Made by a program: the position numbers and the translations under genes. From Coriobacteriales bacterium (GTDB lineage: Bacteria; Actinomycetota; Coriobacteriia; Coriobacteriales; UBA8131), in contig JAIRXA010000026.1 in assembly GCA_031268525.1 (NCBI GenBank), positions 1 through 16,269 of the forward strand: a stretch of 16,269 nucleotides of DNA. Direction: 5' to 3'. The notes beneath the pieces were generated by a model. The model had not been told where the DNA came from and did no database searches. It worked only from the letters and a program-made list of their open reading frames with translations. Numbering within the stretch: the stretch's first letter is position 1; each line of letters opens with the position of its first letter. Below are positions 7,035 through 13,898 of the stretch, piece after piece.

Positions 7035-7117
7035 CCAAAATCGCCCAGAAAAGTACCGCGAAAGTACCCGGTTGGTTGCAAACTTAAACGCAAGCGAAAA
7101 CTGCACCGGCAGATTTC

Positions 7118-7894
7118 CTACAGTCGACAGGCCTCACGAAGCACTGCGACCTCCTCCACAGTCAGATAACGCCACTGACCCTGAGGCAGATCACCGAGTT
7201 CCAGAGGCCCGAAGGCCTCGCGCTCCAAAGCCAGAACCTCATGCCCGACATGCGTCAGCATCCGTCGCACCTGACGCTTGCGCCCCTCGGTGATGGTCAG
7301 CCAGACGGTCGTCGTCTCGACGGAGAAGGTCCTGTCCTCCGATGCTCGCAGGCGCTCCCGTGCCGTCAGGGTCTTGGGCGCAGTGGCGCCGATCTCAACG
7401 AGCGCGGGAACCGTCAGACCATCGTAGAGTTCGACACCCTGACGCAACTGCTCGGCCTTCGCCTCGCTGAGCACGCCGTCAACCAAAGCTCGATATCGTT
7501 TGGGAACATGATGGCGAGGATGGAGCAGCTGATGGGCCAGTTCGCCATCGGTGGTAAACAGCAGTAAGCCCGTGGTGTTGTAATCCAGTCGTCCGACCGG
7601 AAACAGGCCGGGGTGTTCGCTTCCGGGCACCAGCTCGCACACCGTGGGGCGCCCCTGAGGATCGTCCAGCGTGGTCAGGTAACCCGCGGGTTTGTAGAGA
7701 ATAAGAAAGGTATGACTGTCCCTGAGGGTGATGAGCCGCCCGTCCAGACGCACCTCGTCGTGCTCTGGTCTCACCTTGCTGCCGAGCTCCGTAACCACCA
7801 CGCCGTTGACCGTCACCCGTCCTGCGGTCATCAGGTCTTCGGAGCCGCGGCGCGAAGCCGCCCCTGCCCGCGCCAGAAAACGCTGCAGGCGCAT
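7118..7894 (-). CDS. rluB: 23S rRNA pseudouridine synthase, RsuA/RluB type
   Basis: 258 residues. An N-terminal S4 RNA-binding domain (MRLQRFLARAGAASRRGSED, residues 1-60) is followed by the RsuA/RluB catalytic domain with VGRLDYNTTGLLL; Asp104 is the expected catalytic aspartate. RQVRRMLTHVGHEVLALERE and the LELGDLPQG ending are also typical. The open frame extends upstream to 8041, but those residues overlap the tail of scpB in another frame and look like nothing. The ATG at 7894 has GAGG 8 bases upstream and sits 10 bases after the scpB stop. It should modify U2605 (E. coli numbering) of 23S rRNA during ribosome assembly. It is the last gene of the scp operon, an order common in Gram-positive bacteria. 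Confidence 0.93.
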   Translation of the reverse strand: MRLQRFLARAGAASRRGSEDLMTAGRVTVNGVVVTELGSKVRPEHDEVRLDGRLITLRDSHTFLILYKPAGYLTTLDDPQGRPTVCELVPGSEHPGLFPVGRLDYNTTGLLLFTTDGELAHQLLHPRHHVPKRYRALVDGVLSEAKAEQLRQGVELYDGLTVPALVEIGATAPKTLTARERLRASEDRTFSVETTTVWLTITEGRKRQVRRMLTHVGHEVLALEREAFGPLELGDLPQGQWRYLTVEEVAVLREACRL

Positions 7895-7904
7895 GGGATA
7901 GGCC

Positions 7905-8741
7905 TCAGTCGACAAATTCGAGGTCCTCTTCCTCGACATCATCGAGCTCCTCGGGACCCACGCTTGCGTGCTCGCTCGTGTCTGCACCTTTGCCCGCGAA
8001 AGCATCCTCGCGTGTGTCCCTGTCCCCATCCTCGCCAGCATCCTCGGTTTCAGGTGCGAAGGCGCTCTGCCCTGCCGACAGGCGAGCTCGAATGTAGCTA
8101 CGGCTCTCTTCGTCGGGCGCGAAATCCTCCAGAGGCGGGAGATCCTTCAGGCTCTTGAGGCCGAACTTCTCCAGAAAGGCACGCGTTGTGGCATAGAGAA
8201 TGGCATTGCCGGGACCGGGATCGCGCCCGGATTCACGTACCAGCCCCTTCTCCACCAGCGAGGAGATCACGGCATCGGAATTCACACCGCGGATACCGTT
8301 GACCCCAGCGCGCGTTGTTGGTTGATGATAGGCGATGACCGCAAGCGCCTCCAGAGCCGCCTGCGAAAGTGAGCGTGTATCCCAGGAAATGACATAACGT
8401 TCGATGAGATCGTGGAAGGCAGGATGGCTGTACAGGCGCCAGCCGCCCGCCACTTCGCGCAGCTGAATGCCGCGCTCCTCTTCCTCGAGGCGCTGTGCCA
8501 GACTGATAAGTGCCGTATCGACCTCGGAGGGAGAGTTGTCGAGTATCTTGGCGAGCGCGGCCGCGCTGACAGGCTCATCGGAGACGAAGAGCAGCGCCTC
8601 GATGGCGGCTTCGAGACCGAAATCGATGGAGGACGAGGTCACCGAGGTGGCCGTATCGGCCGCAGAGGCCGCGTCGAGCGCACCATTCGCAGGGTCGACG
8701 TCATCGGCCAGGGAGACGGCAGTATCTGTGTCGCGCGTCAT
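7905..8741 (-). CDS. scpB: Segregation and condensation protein B
   Basis: 278 residues, against about 180-200 for many ScpB proteins. The conserved core begins near residue 41 (GLEAAIEALLFVSDEPVS) and contains the tandem winged-helix region (EVAGGWRLYSHPAFHDLIERY, SLSQAALEALAVIAYHQPTTRAGVNGIRGV, GLVRESGRDPGPGNAILYATTRAFLEKFGL). ScpB dimers bind the ScpA kleisin and regulate the SMC ATPase in chromosome segregation. The extra length is a 40-residue acidic, Ala/Thr-rich N-terminus and a strongly acidic tail of about 60 residues ending EEEDLEFVD. The ATG directly follows the scpA stop with AGGAG 6 bases upstream, so the long N-terminus is supported. Confidence 0.95.
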   Translation of the reverse strand: MTRDTDTAVSLADDVDPANGALDAASAADTATSVTSSSIDFGLEAAIEALLFVSDEPVSAAALAKILDNSPSEVDTALISLAQRLEEEERGIQLREVAGGWRLYSHPAFHDLIERYVISWDTRSLSQAALEALAVIAYHQPTTRAGVNGIRGVNSDAVISSLVEKGLVRESGRDPGPGNAILYATTRAFLEKFGLKSLKDLPPLEDFAPDEESRSYIRARLSAGQSAFAPETEDAGEDGDRDTREDAFAGKGADTSEHASVGPEELDDVEEEDLEFVD

Positions 8742-9584
8742 TTACAGCTCCTGTTCCAGCGATTTGATGAAATCGTCAAGCTCGTCGGCGCCCTCTGCGC
8801 CCTCTGCGCCACCCTCGATACCGGAATCGACGGCGGGCGTCCAGTCCTCGGGATCTCGATAGGCGATCTGTATCTCGCCATACTCATGTTCCTGCTCAAG
8901 ATCGATGATGCCACGATGGTAGAGCTCCAGCAGCGCAAGGAAATTGACGACGATCAGGGTCGGCGTGCCCTCCCCTTCCAGCAAGGTAGAGAAACTGAGA
9001 TGACGCCCGGCTCTCAGGCGTTCGAGCAGTGCCTCGATGTGCTGTTCAACCGGTATGGGCTTGGCGGCGATATGATCGGCTTCCAGCAGAAATATCTCAC
9101 GGCGGGCGGCGAGGTCTGCACAGATCACCGCCAGTGAGTGCAGGGTCACGCCCTCCAGATAATCAGGGAGTAGGCCGACAAAATCTGCTTCGAGGCCCGC
9201 CTGACGCGCATGCATCCGCCCCTCGGCTTCCAGACGCGCGTTGAGCGAGGCGGCCACGTTCTTGAATTGCTTATACGCTATTAAGCGAGCAACGAGAATA
9301 TCGCGGGCCTCATCTGGACTGAGATCGTCGAGTTCATCGTCGAAGTCAAGTGTCTCATCAGGCAACAACGAAGCCGCTTTCAGAGCCAACAGGGTAGCGG
9401 CAACCACCAGAAAATCGGAGGCGACGTCCATGTCCAACTCGCGCATCGCCTCAACAGAGGCCAGATACTGATCGGCAACCTCAGCGATCGAAATAGCTCC
9501 GATATCCACCTTTTGCTCACTGACCAGCGCCAGAAGCAGCTGAAACGGACCCTCGAAGGATTCTATCTTGACGCGATAGGACAT
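8742..9584 (-). CDS. scpA: Segregation and condensation protein A (kleisin)
   Basis: 280 residues. The start MSYRVKIESFEGPFQLLLAL with SEQKVDIGAISIAEVADQYL is the canonical ScpA N-terminus, followed by DVASDFLVVAATLLALKAASLLP, the helical part that contacts the SMC neck. The C-terminus (about 195-250) contains the winged helix that binds the SMC head (FSTLLEGEGTPTLIVVNFLALLELYHRG). It ends in an acidic tail with a short Glu/Gly/Ala repeat (GGAEGAEGADELDD). The ATG overlaps the trpS stop by one base (TGATG), and its own stop abuts the scpB start, so trpS-scpA-scpB are translationally coupled. Confidence 0.95.
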   Translation of the reverse strand: MSYRVKIESFEGPFQLLLALVSEQKVDIGAISIAEVADQYLASVEAMRELDMDVASDFLVVAATLLALKAASLLPDETLDFDDELDDLSPDEARDILVARLIAYKQFKNVAASLNARLEAEGRMHARQAGLEADFVGLLPDYLEGVTLHSLAVICADLAARREIFLLEADHIAAKPIPVEQHIEALLERLRAGRHLSFSTLLEGEGTPTLIVVNFLALLELYHRGIIDLEQEHEYGEIQIAYRDPEDWTPAVDSGIEGGAEGAEGADELDDFIKSLEQEL

Positions 9585-10597
9585 CAGAAGTAGTCGATCC
9601 GCATCGCAGCGCGCACCTCACGAAGGGTTGCCGCCGCGACTTCGTTTGCCTTCTCTGTCCCCTCTCGCAACAGAGCATACACAGCGCCGGGGTCACTCGC
9701 CAGCTCTGCACGCCGTGCACGAATCGGCGCCAACTCGGCGTCCAGCACCTCGTAGAGGTATTTCTTGACCTTCATATCCCCCAGACCCCCACGCTGATAG
9801 TGCTCTCTGAGCTCGGCGATGAAAGCCCTGTCGGTGCCAAAGACATCAAGATAGGTGAAGACGACATTGCCCTCGACCTGCCCGGGATCCTCCACGCGCA
9901 GATGCCCCGGATCGGTGTACATTGCGCGCACCTTCTCCCATAAGGTATCAGCGTCGTCGGCGAGATAGATTCCGTTGCCGAGCGACTTGGACATCTTGGT
10001 GTCCGTGCCCGTAATGCCCGGCAGACGCTGACTGACCCGATCATCGGGGATCAGGGCGTCCGGCTCCACGAGCACCTCTCCGTAAATCGCGTTGAAGCTG
10101 CGAACGATCTCGCGGGTCTGCTCGATCATCGGCAGCTGGTCAACGCCGACGGGCACCACCGTAGCCTTACAGAAGGTGATGTCGGCAGCCTGACTGACGG
10201 GGTAGCAGAGAAAGCCCGCTGGTATCGACACGCCAAAGCCCTTCTGCTTGATTTCGGCCTTGACCGTGGGATTGCGCTCCAGCCGCGCCAGGGTAACGAG
10301 GTTGAGATAATAGACGGTCAGCTCGGCGAGCGCAGGGACCAGAGATTGGATGAAGATGGTCGTACGTGTAGGATCGAGTCCGACGGCGAGATAATCCAGC
10401 GCCACCTCCAGCACGTTGTCACGCACCTTCTGGGGGTCGTCGAAGTTGTCGGTCAAAGCCTGCACGTCGGCGATCAGCACGAAGCAGTCATACTCGCCAC
10501 CGTTTTGCAGGGCGACCCGGTTTTTGAGAGAACCCACGTAATGTCCCAGATGCAACTGACCCGAAGGCCGATCGCCGGTCAGAAGGACTTTTCCCAT
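9584..10597 (-). CDS. trpS: Tryptophanyl-tRNA synthetase
   Basis: 337 residues from the ATG at 10597. It is a class I synthetase of the compact bacterial type: HLGH (residues 16-19) is the HIGH motif and KMSKS is residues 201-205. Long stretches (LIADVQALTDN, LARLERNPTVKAEI, PMIEQTREIVRSFN, YTDPGHLRVEDPGQVEGN) are diagnostic of TrpRS. It charges tRNA-Trp in the cytoplasm. The frame is open to an ATG at 10636, but the family begins at GKVLLTGDRPSGQLHLGH, so the shorter start fits better; the ribosome sites are unimpressive for both. I see no T-box (no specifier stem or TGGN antiterminator bulge) in the 124-base upstream gap. Confidence 0.95.
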   Translation of the reverse strand: MGKVLLTGDRPSGQLHLGHYVGSLKNRVALQNGGEYDCFVLIADVQALTDNFDDPQKVRDNVLEVALDYLAVGLDPTRTTIFIQSLVPALAELTVYYLNLVTLARLERNPTVKAEIKQKGFGVSIPAGFLCYPVSQAADITFCKATVVPVGVDQLPMIEQTREIVRSFNAIYGEVLVEPDALIPDDRVSQRLPGITGTDTKMSKSLGNGIYLADDADTLWEKVRAMYTDPGHLRVEDPGQVEGNVVFTYLDVFGTDRAFIAELREHYQRGGLGDMKVKKYLYEVLDAELAPIRARRAELASDPGAVYALLREGTEKANEVAAATLREVRAAMRIDYF

Positions 10598-10628
10598 CCG
10601 TTTCCCACTTCCCTGTCTCTGAGTGCCT

Positions 10629-10707
10629 GCCGTCATACCTGTCTGCGAGCCGACACTGCCATAGGCGCTTACGAGTAGGCGCCGTCATACGTATCCGCGA
10701 ACAGACG
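10629..10707. repeat. Imperfect direct repeat and hairpin in the trpS leader
   Basis: GCCGTCATAC occurs at 10629-10638 and 10681-10690. Similarity extends over about 27 bases per copy with roughly six mismatches, at a 52-base period. Between them GGCGCTT (10664-10670) and AGGCGCC (10677-10683) can pair with one G-T wobble. It sits between the M50 stop and trpS on the coding strand's leader side. The role is unknown; it could be a duplication scar or a leader structure. Confidence 0.5.
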
Positions 10708-10721
10708 TACCGAGAATGATA

Positions 10722-11390
10722 TCAGATGGGAAAGACCAGATTGGTGAGGTTGATCGCCGTCGCCCGGAGATACCAGCCGATGGGGTCGATATACAGACCC
10801 AGTAGACTGGCCGCATAGGGCAGCAGGAAGACGACAACGAAGAAAATCGGCAGAGCGTAGCGCTGTATCTGGTACCACCGAGGGATGTATTTCCTGGGAA
10901 TGAAGGGAAAGATGACGCTGGAGCCATCCAGAGGCGGGATGGGGAGCAGATTGAAGAACATCAGGCAGAAGTTGATGAACACGAAGTTCACGAGGAAGTC
11001 TTTCACCAGTTCAGGTGCGCCGGAAGCCGGACCAACGCCGCCTACGAGCAGTGCGATCAGTGCGCCAAGCAGGCCCATGAGGAGGTTGGAGGCCGGGCCC
11101 GCCAGACCTGTGAGCACCTCTCCCACCTTGATATTCTTAAAGTAGCTCGGGTTATAGGGCACGGGCTTGGCGTAGCCGAAGACCGGGCCACCACCAAGAG
11201 CCAGCATCAGCGGCAGGATAACGGTACCAAAGGGATCGATATGCTTGAGTGGATTGAGTGACAGACGACCCTGCGACTTGGCCGTCGGATCCCCAAGGAG
11301 ATGAGCGACGAAGCCATGCGACACCTCGTGGATGACGATGGCGGGGGCGAAACACAGTATCCTGACAATGAATAGTCCGAAATCTTCCAT
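10722..11390 (-). CDS. Site-2-protease-like M50 family zinc metallopeptidase
   Basis: 222 residues, mostly membrane-embedded, with five or six hydrophobic segments. H21-E22-V23-S24-H25 is the HExxH zinc-binding and catalytic motif in the first transmembrane helix. NLLPIPPLDG (147-156) supplies the third zinc ligand, Asp155. The layout, with GxAGPASNLL (95-104), is that of the short bacterial M50 group without PDZ domains that is often encoded beside trpS/scpA/scpB. The substrate is unknown. The ATG at 11390 has AGG about 8 bases upstream. It is the first gene of the minus-strand operon and diverges from queT. Confidence 0.92.
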   Translation of the reverse strand: MEDFGLFIVRILCFAPAIVIHEVSHGFVAHLLGDPTAKSQGRLSLNPLKHIDPFGTVILPLMLALGGGPVFGYAKPVPYNPSYFKNIKVGEVLTGLAGPASNLLMGLLGALIALLVGGVGPASGAPELVKDFLVNFVFINFCLMFFNLLPIPPLDGSSVIFPFIPRKYIPRWYQIQRYALPIFFVVVFLLPYAASLLGLYIDPIGWYLRATAINLTNLVFPI

Positions 11391-11535
11391 ACGACAAGCC
11401 TACCACATTTGCCCTATACTGTTTGGCGCGCGTCACCGCTGGGCCCTGACGCGCCGGAGTCGGTCTATCCGTCGCTGTTCGTTTCTATCCGTTGCCCGGA
11501 CGCTCATCCGAGCGTTTCTCATGAGGAGCTACGCC
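11391..11535 (+). promoter_or_regulatory. Structured leader of queT, possible riboswitch or attenuator
   Basis: A -10-like TATACT lies at 11415-11420; no strong -35 is seen. Downstream are a perfect 8-bp stem (GCGCGTCA 11428-11435, TGACGCGC 11447-11454, 11-base loop), the 9-base direct repeat TCTATCCGT (11464-11472 and 11484-11492), and a 6-bp hairpin ACGCTC-ATCC-GAGCGT (11500-11515) followed by TTTCTC, 7 bases before the Shine-Dalgarno. CGGA/TCCG pairing (11497-11500 with 11507-11510) would exclude that hairpin. QueT genes are known preQ1-riboswitch targets, but I do not recognise a preQ1-I, -II or -III consensus here. Confidence 0.4.
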
Positions 11536-12120
11536 ATGGATACAAAGGATCGTACGTCTTTCATCGTGCGCACGGGCATGATCGCCGCCACCTACGCCGC
11601 CCTGACTCTGCTCTGTCTGACCCTCTTGCAGGGTCTTGCCTGGGGACCGATCCAGCTGCGGCTCTCGGAAGTGGCCTGCGTGCTGGCGATCTGCACGCCC
11701 GCCGGAGTGCCCGGGCTTGCCATCGGCTGCTTTCTCGCCAACCTGATCGGCATCGCGCTGACCGGCTCTGGGGCGCTCGGCATGCTCGATGTTCTGTTCG
11801 GAACGCTTGCGACCCTGCTCGGAGCCCTATGGATGCGGCACTTCCGCAAGCGTGAGGCGCTTGCGCTGCTTGGCCCGGTGCTGACAAACGCCCTGATCGT
11901 GCCCGCCTACCTGCCCCTGATACTGGCTGCCTTTGGCTTTTACACCATTCCCTTCACAGACATCACCCTCGTGGGGAGTTATCCACTGATGTACCTGTTT
12001 GGCTTTGTTGCCATCGGCCTCGGCGAGGCCCTTGTCCTCTATGGTCTCGGCTGGCCCCTGCTTCGCGCCCTTCGTCGTACCCGCCTGTTTGGGGATAGGA
12101 AGAGCGAACCTTTAGGGTAA
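11536..12120 (+). CDS. queT: Queuosine-precursor ECF transporter substrate-binding subunit
   Basis: 194 residues and about six membrane helices. The N-terminal motif WGPIQLRLSEVACVLAICTPAGVPGLAIGC (residues 36-65) matches the QueT/COG4708 pattern (GPIQxRxSEA...PGLxIGC). LDVLFGTLATLLGALW and PVLTNALIVPAYLPLIL are also characteristic. QueT is the S-component that captures preQ1 or a related 7-deazapurine for the shared energy-coupling module (EcfA/EcfT encoded elsewhere), supplying tRNA queuosine modification. The ATG at 11536 has GAGGAG 7 bases upstream; an in-frame ATG at 11521 overlaps that site and is less likely. The stop codon falls inside the first unit of a 27-bp tandem repeat. Confidence 0.87.
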   Translation: MDTKDRTSFIVRTGMIAATYAALTLLCLTLLQGLAWGPIQLRLSEVACVLAICTPAGVPGLAIGCFLANLIGIALTGSGALGMLDVLFGTLATLLGALWMRHFRKREALALLGPVLTNALIVPAYLPLILAAFGFYTIPFTDITLVGSYPLMYLFGFVAIGLGEALVLYGLGWPLLRALRRTRLFGDRKSEPLG

Positions 12121-12196
12121 TGCCGAGCCCCTGCTCGCCTGAGGTAGTGCCGATTAATTGCTTGCCGAGGGTAGTGCCGATTAATTGCTTCTCTGG
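12116..12196. repeat. 27-bp tandem repeat at the queT/asd junction (three units)
   Basis: Unit 1 (12116-12142) is degenerate; units 2 (12143-12169) and 3 (12170-12196) share GGTAGTGCCGATTAATTGCT exactly. A fourth unit starts as GGTAG and decays. The queT stop lies in unit 1 and the asd stop (12181-12183) in unit 3, so the last four asd codons are repeat-derived. The core is identical to that at 4514-4531. Confidence 0.85.
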
Positions 12197-13221
12197 GGTA
12201 GCAGGAGCTCGGCGATCTGAACGGCGTTGAGAGCGGCACCTTTGCGCAGCTGGTCAGCCACACACCAGAAATTCAGGCCATACTCGACCGACGGATCACG
12301 ACGCAGCCGCCCTATGTAGGTATCGTCGGTACCGGCAAGCAGACCGGGCATCGGATAGGTCTGCGTCGCTGGGTCGTCGGCAAGCACAATGCCGGGCGCA
12401 GAGCCAAAAGCCGCACGAGCCTGCTCGACCGTAATCGGCGCGGCAAATTCCACGTTCACCATCTCGGCATGACAGCGCAGCACCGGCACACGTACGCAGT
12501 TTGCGCAGATCTCAATCTCGGGCGCATCGAGTATCTTCTTCGTCTCGACAACCATCTTCCACTCCTCTTTCGTGGAGCCATCGTCTAAAAAGATGTCGAT
12601 ATGTGGGATGCAGTTGAAGGCGAGCTGGTGAGCAAAACGCTCGACGGTCAGTTCCTCGCCGTCGAGGAACTGTCGCGTCTGCGTGTAGAGTTCCTCCATC
12701 GCAGCCGCCCCTGCTCCGCTGGCCGCCTGATACGTGCTTACGACGACACGCTTGATGGGCGCAAGCGCATGCAGGGGTGCGAGAGCTAAGACCATCTGAA
12801 TCGTGGAGCAGTTTGGGTTCGCGATGACACCGATGTGGGTAGCCGCTGTCTCGGGGTTGACCTCGGGCACGACGAGCGGCACGTCTGACTCCATGCGGAA
12901 GGCCGAGGAGTTGTCGATCATCACGGCTCCCGCCCCTACAACCGCCTCGCGGAAGCGCTCAGAGATCGAGCCGCCAGCGGAGAACAGGGCGATGTCCACG
13001 CCCTCAAAACTCGCCTCGGTGAGCTCGGCCACCGTCAGTTCGCCGCCGGCGAAAGGCAATCTGCTGCCCACGCTGCGAGCGCTGGCAAGCGCCTTGACCT
13101 GCGCAGCCGGGAAGGCCCGCTGCTCCAGGGTGAACAGCATCTCGCGCCCAACGGCGCCGGTAGCTCCGGCAACGGCGACGACGGGACGGGAAGGCATGGG
13201 CTTGGGCATGGGCCGAGGCAT
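12181..13221 (-). CDS. asd: Aspartate-semialdehyde dehydrogenase
   Basis: 346 residues. It reduces aspartyl phosphate to aspartate semialdehyde with NADPH, the branch point to lysine/diaminopimelate, threonine and methionine. The nucleotide-binding loop GATGAVGREML is at residues 19-29, catalytic Cys138 sits in NPNCSTIQM, and RVPVLRCHAEM holds His251. The start is the ATG at 13221, with AAAGG 6 bases upstream. Residues 1-10 are MPRPMPKPMP, from a short 12-bp duplication, so ATGs at codons 5 and 9 are also in frame but lack ribosome sites. The C-terminus LLLPQRSN and stop are encoded by the 27-bp repeat. A TATACT (minus strand, 13256-13261) may be its own -10. Confidence 0.95.
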   Translation of the reverse strand: MPRPMPKPMPSRPVVAVAGATGAVGREMLFTLEQRAFPAAQVKALASARSVGSRLPFAGGELTVAELTEASFEGVDIALFSAGGSISERFREAVVGAGAVMIDNSSAFRMESDVPLVVPEVNPETAATHIGVIANPNCSTIQMVLALAPLHALAPIKRVVVSTYQAASGAGAAAMEELYTQTRQFLDGEELTVERFAHQLAFNCIPHIDIFLDDGSTKEEWKMVVETKKILDAPEIEICANCVRVPVLRCHAEMVNVEFAAPITVEQARAAFGSAPGIVLADDPATQTYPMPGLLAGTDDTYIGRLRRDPSVEYGLNFWCVADQLRKGAALNAVQIAELLLPQRSN

Positions 13222-13255
13222 GATGGGCCTTTCTCGGAAGGGTTTCTCTCAGTTC

Positions 13256-13261
13256 AGTATA
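13256..13261 (-). promoter_or_regulatory. Putative -10 element for asd
   Basis: The minus strand reads TATACT 34 bases before the asd start codon, in the 59-base gap after the upstream regulator gene. No matching -35 is seen. asd could equally be read through from the two-component operon. Confidence 0.3.
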
Positions 13262-13280
13262 TGATACACCGGTCTGGCGC

Positions 13281-13898
13281 CTATCCGCCTACCAGATAGC
13301 GGACGGCAATCTGCGTGCGATGCTCCAGACCGGTCTTCTCCAAAATTGTCGAGATGTGATTGCGCACCGTGCCATGCGCCAAATAGAGCCGCTCGGCAAT
13401 CTGTTCATTTGACAGGCCCTCGGCGATGAGCTTGACGACCATACGCTCACGTTCGGTCAACTCGCTGAAGAGTTCGCCTGCGGGAACACGAACCTGTGTA
13501 CGAATGAAGTCGAGAACGTCCGGCGAGAAAACCGTTCCTCCCGCTGCAACCGAAGTGATTGCAGAATGCAATCGTTGCACTGGACTGTTCTTGAGGACAT
13601 AGCCTCGAGCACCAATCTCCAGGGCGCGTACAATGAGATCGGGTTCATCAAAGGTTGTGAGCAGAAGCGGAGCCGCCAGATTCTCTGCAATGAGCGATTG
13701 CGCAACGGAGATGCCATCAAGGTCAGGCATCCGGATATCAAGAACAGCGACATCCGGTCGCTTCAGACGGCAGAGCTCCAAAGCCTCATGGCCCGAGCCC
13801 GCGCTACCCACGACCTCAACGTCGTCAAAACTTTCGATGATGGCGGCAAGCCCCTGAAGTACGAGAGCGTCATCGTCGGCCAGTATGATCCGAATCAT
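13281..13898 (-). CDS. NarL/LuxR-family response regulator
   Basis: 205 residues. The receiver domain has D8-D9-D10 and phospho-acceptor D54 (VAVLDIRMPDLDG), then LLLTTFDEPD and VLKNSP with the conserved Lys. The C-terminal LuxR-type helix-turn-helix (about 140-200) reads LTERERMVVKLIAEGLSNEQIAERLYLAHGTVRNHISTI. The ATG at 13898-13896 overlaps the kinase stop as ATGA and has GGGAGG about 6 bases upstream; the upstream extension of the open frame is kinase sequence in another frame. It is the partner of the HisKA_3 kinase. Likely targets are its own operon and the divergent CPBP protease gene, by position only. Confidence 0.94.
   Translation of the reverse strand: MIRIILADDDALVLQGLAAIIESFDDVEVVGSAGSGHEALELCRLKRPDVAVLDIRMPDLDGISVAQSLIAENLAAPLLLTTFDEPDLIVRALEIGARGYVLKNSPVQRLHSAITSVAAGGTVFSPDVLDFIRTQVRVPAGELFSELTERERMVVKLIAEGLSNEQIAERLYLAHGTVRNHISTILEKTGLEHRTQIAVRYLVGG

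Noticed and set aside
7050..7068. AAAGTACC direct repeat as a regulator site
   Set aside because: Only an 8-base tandem with an 11-base period; too short to call on its own, so mentioned under the nearby inverted repeat.
7895..8041. Upstream extension of the rluB frame
   Set aside because: It overlaps the scpB tail in another frame; the S4 domain starts at the ATG at 7894, which has a ribosome site.
7613..8372. Arg/Pro/His-rich plus-strand frames opposite rluB and scpB
   Set aside because: Low-complexity shadows typical of GC-rich antisense frames.
10598..10721. T-box riboswitch for trpS
   Set aside because: The gap is too short and shows no specifier loop or TGGN antiterminator motif.
12116..12196. 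CRISPR-like array
   Set aside because: Units are contiguous, with no unique spacers and no cas genes.
12039..12263. Small minus-strand open frame with repeated INRHYPRQ-like peptide
   Set aside because: It is the 27-bp DNA repeat read in a third frame, overlapping queT and asd ends; no ribosome site or family.
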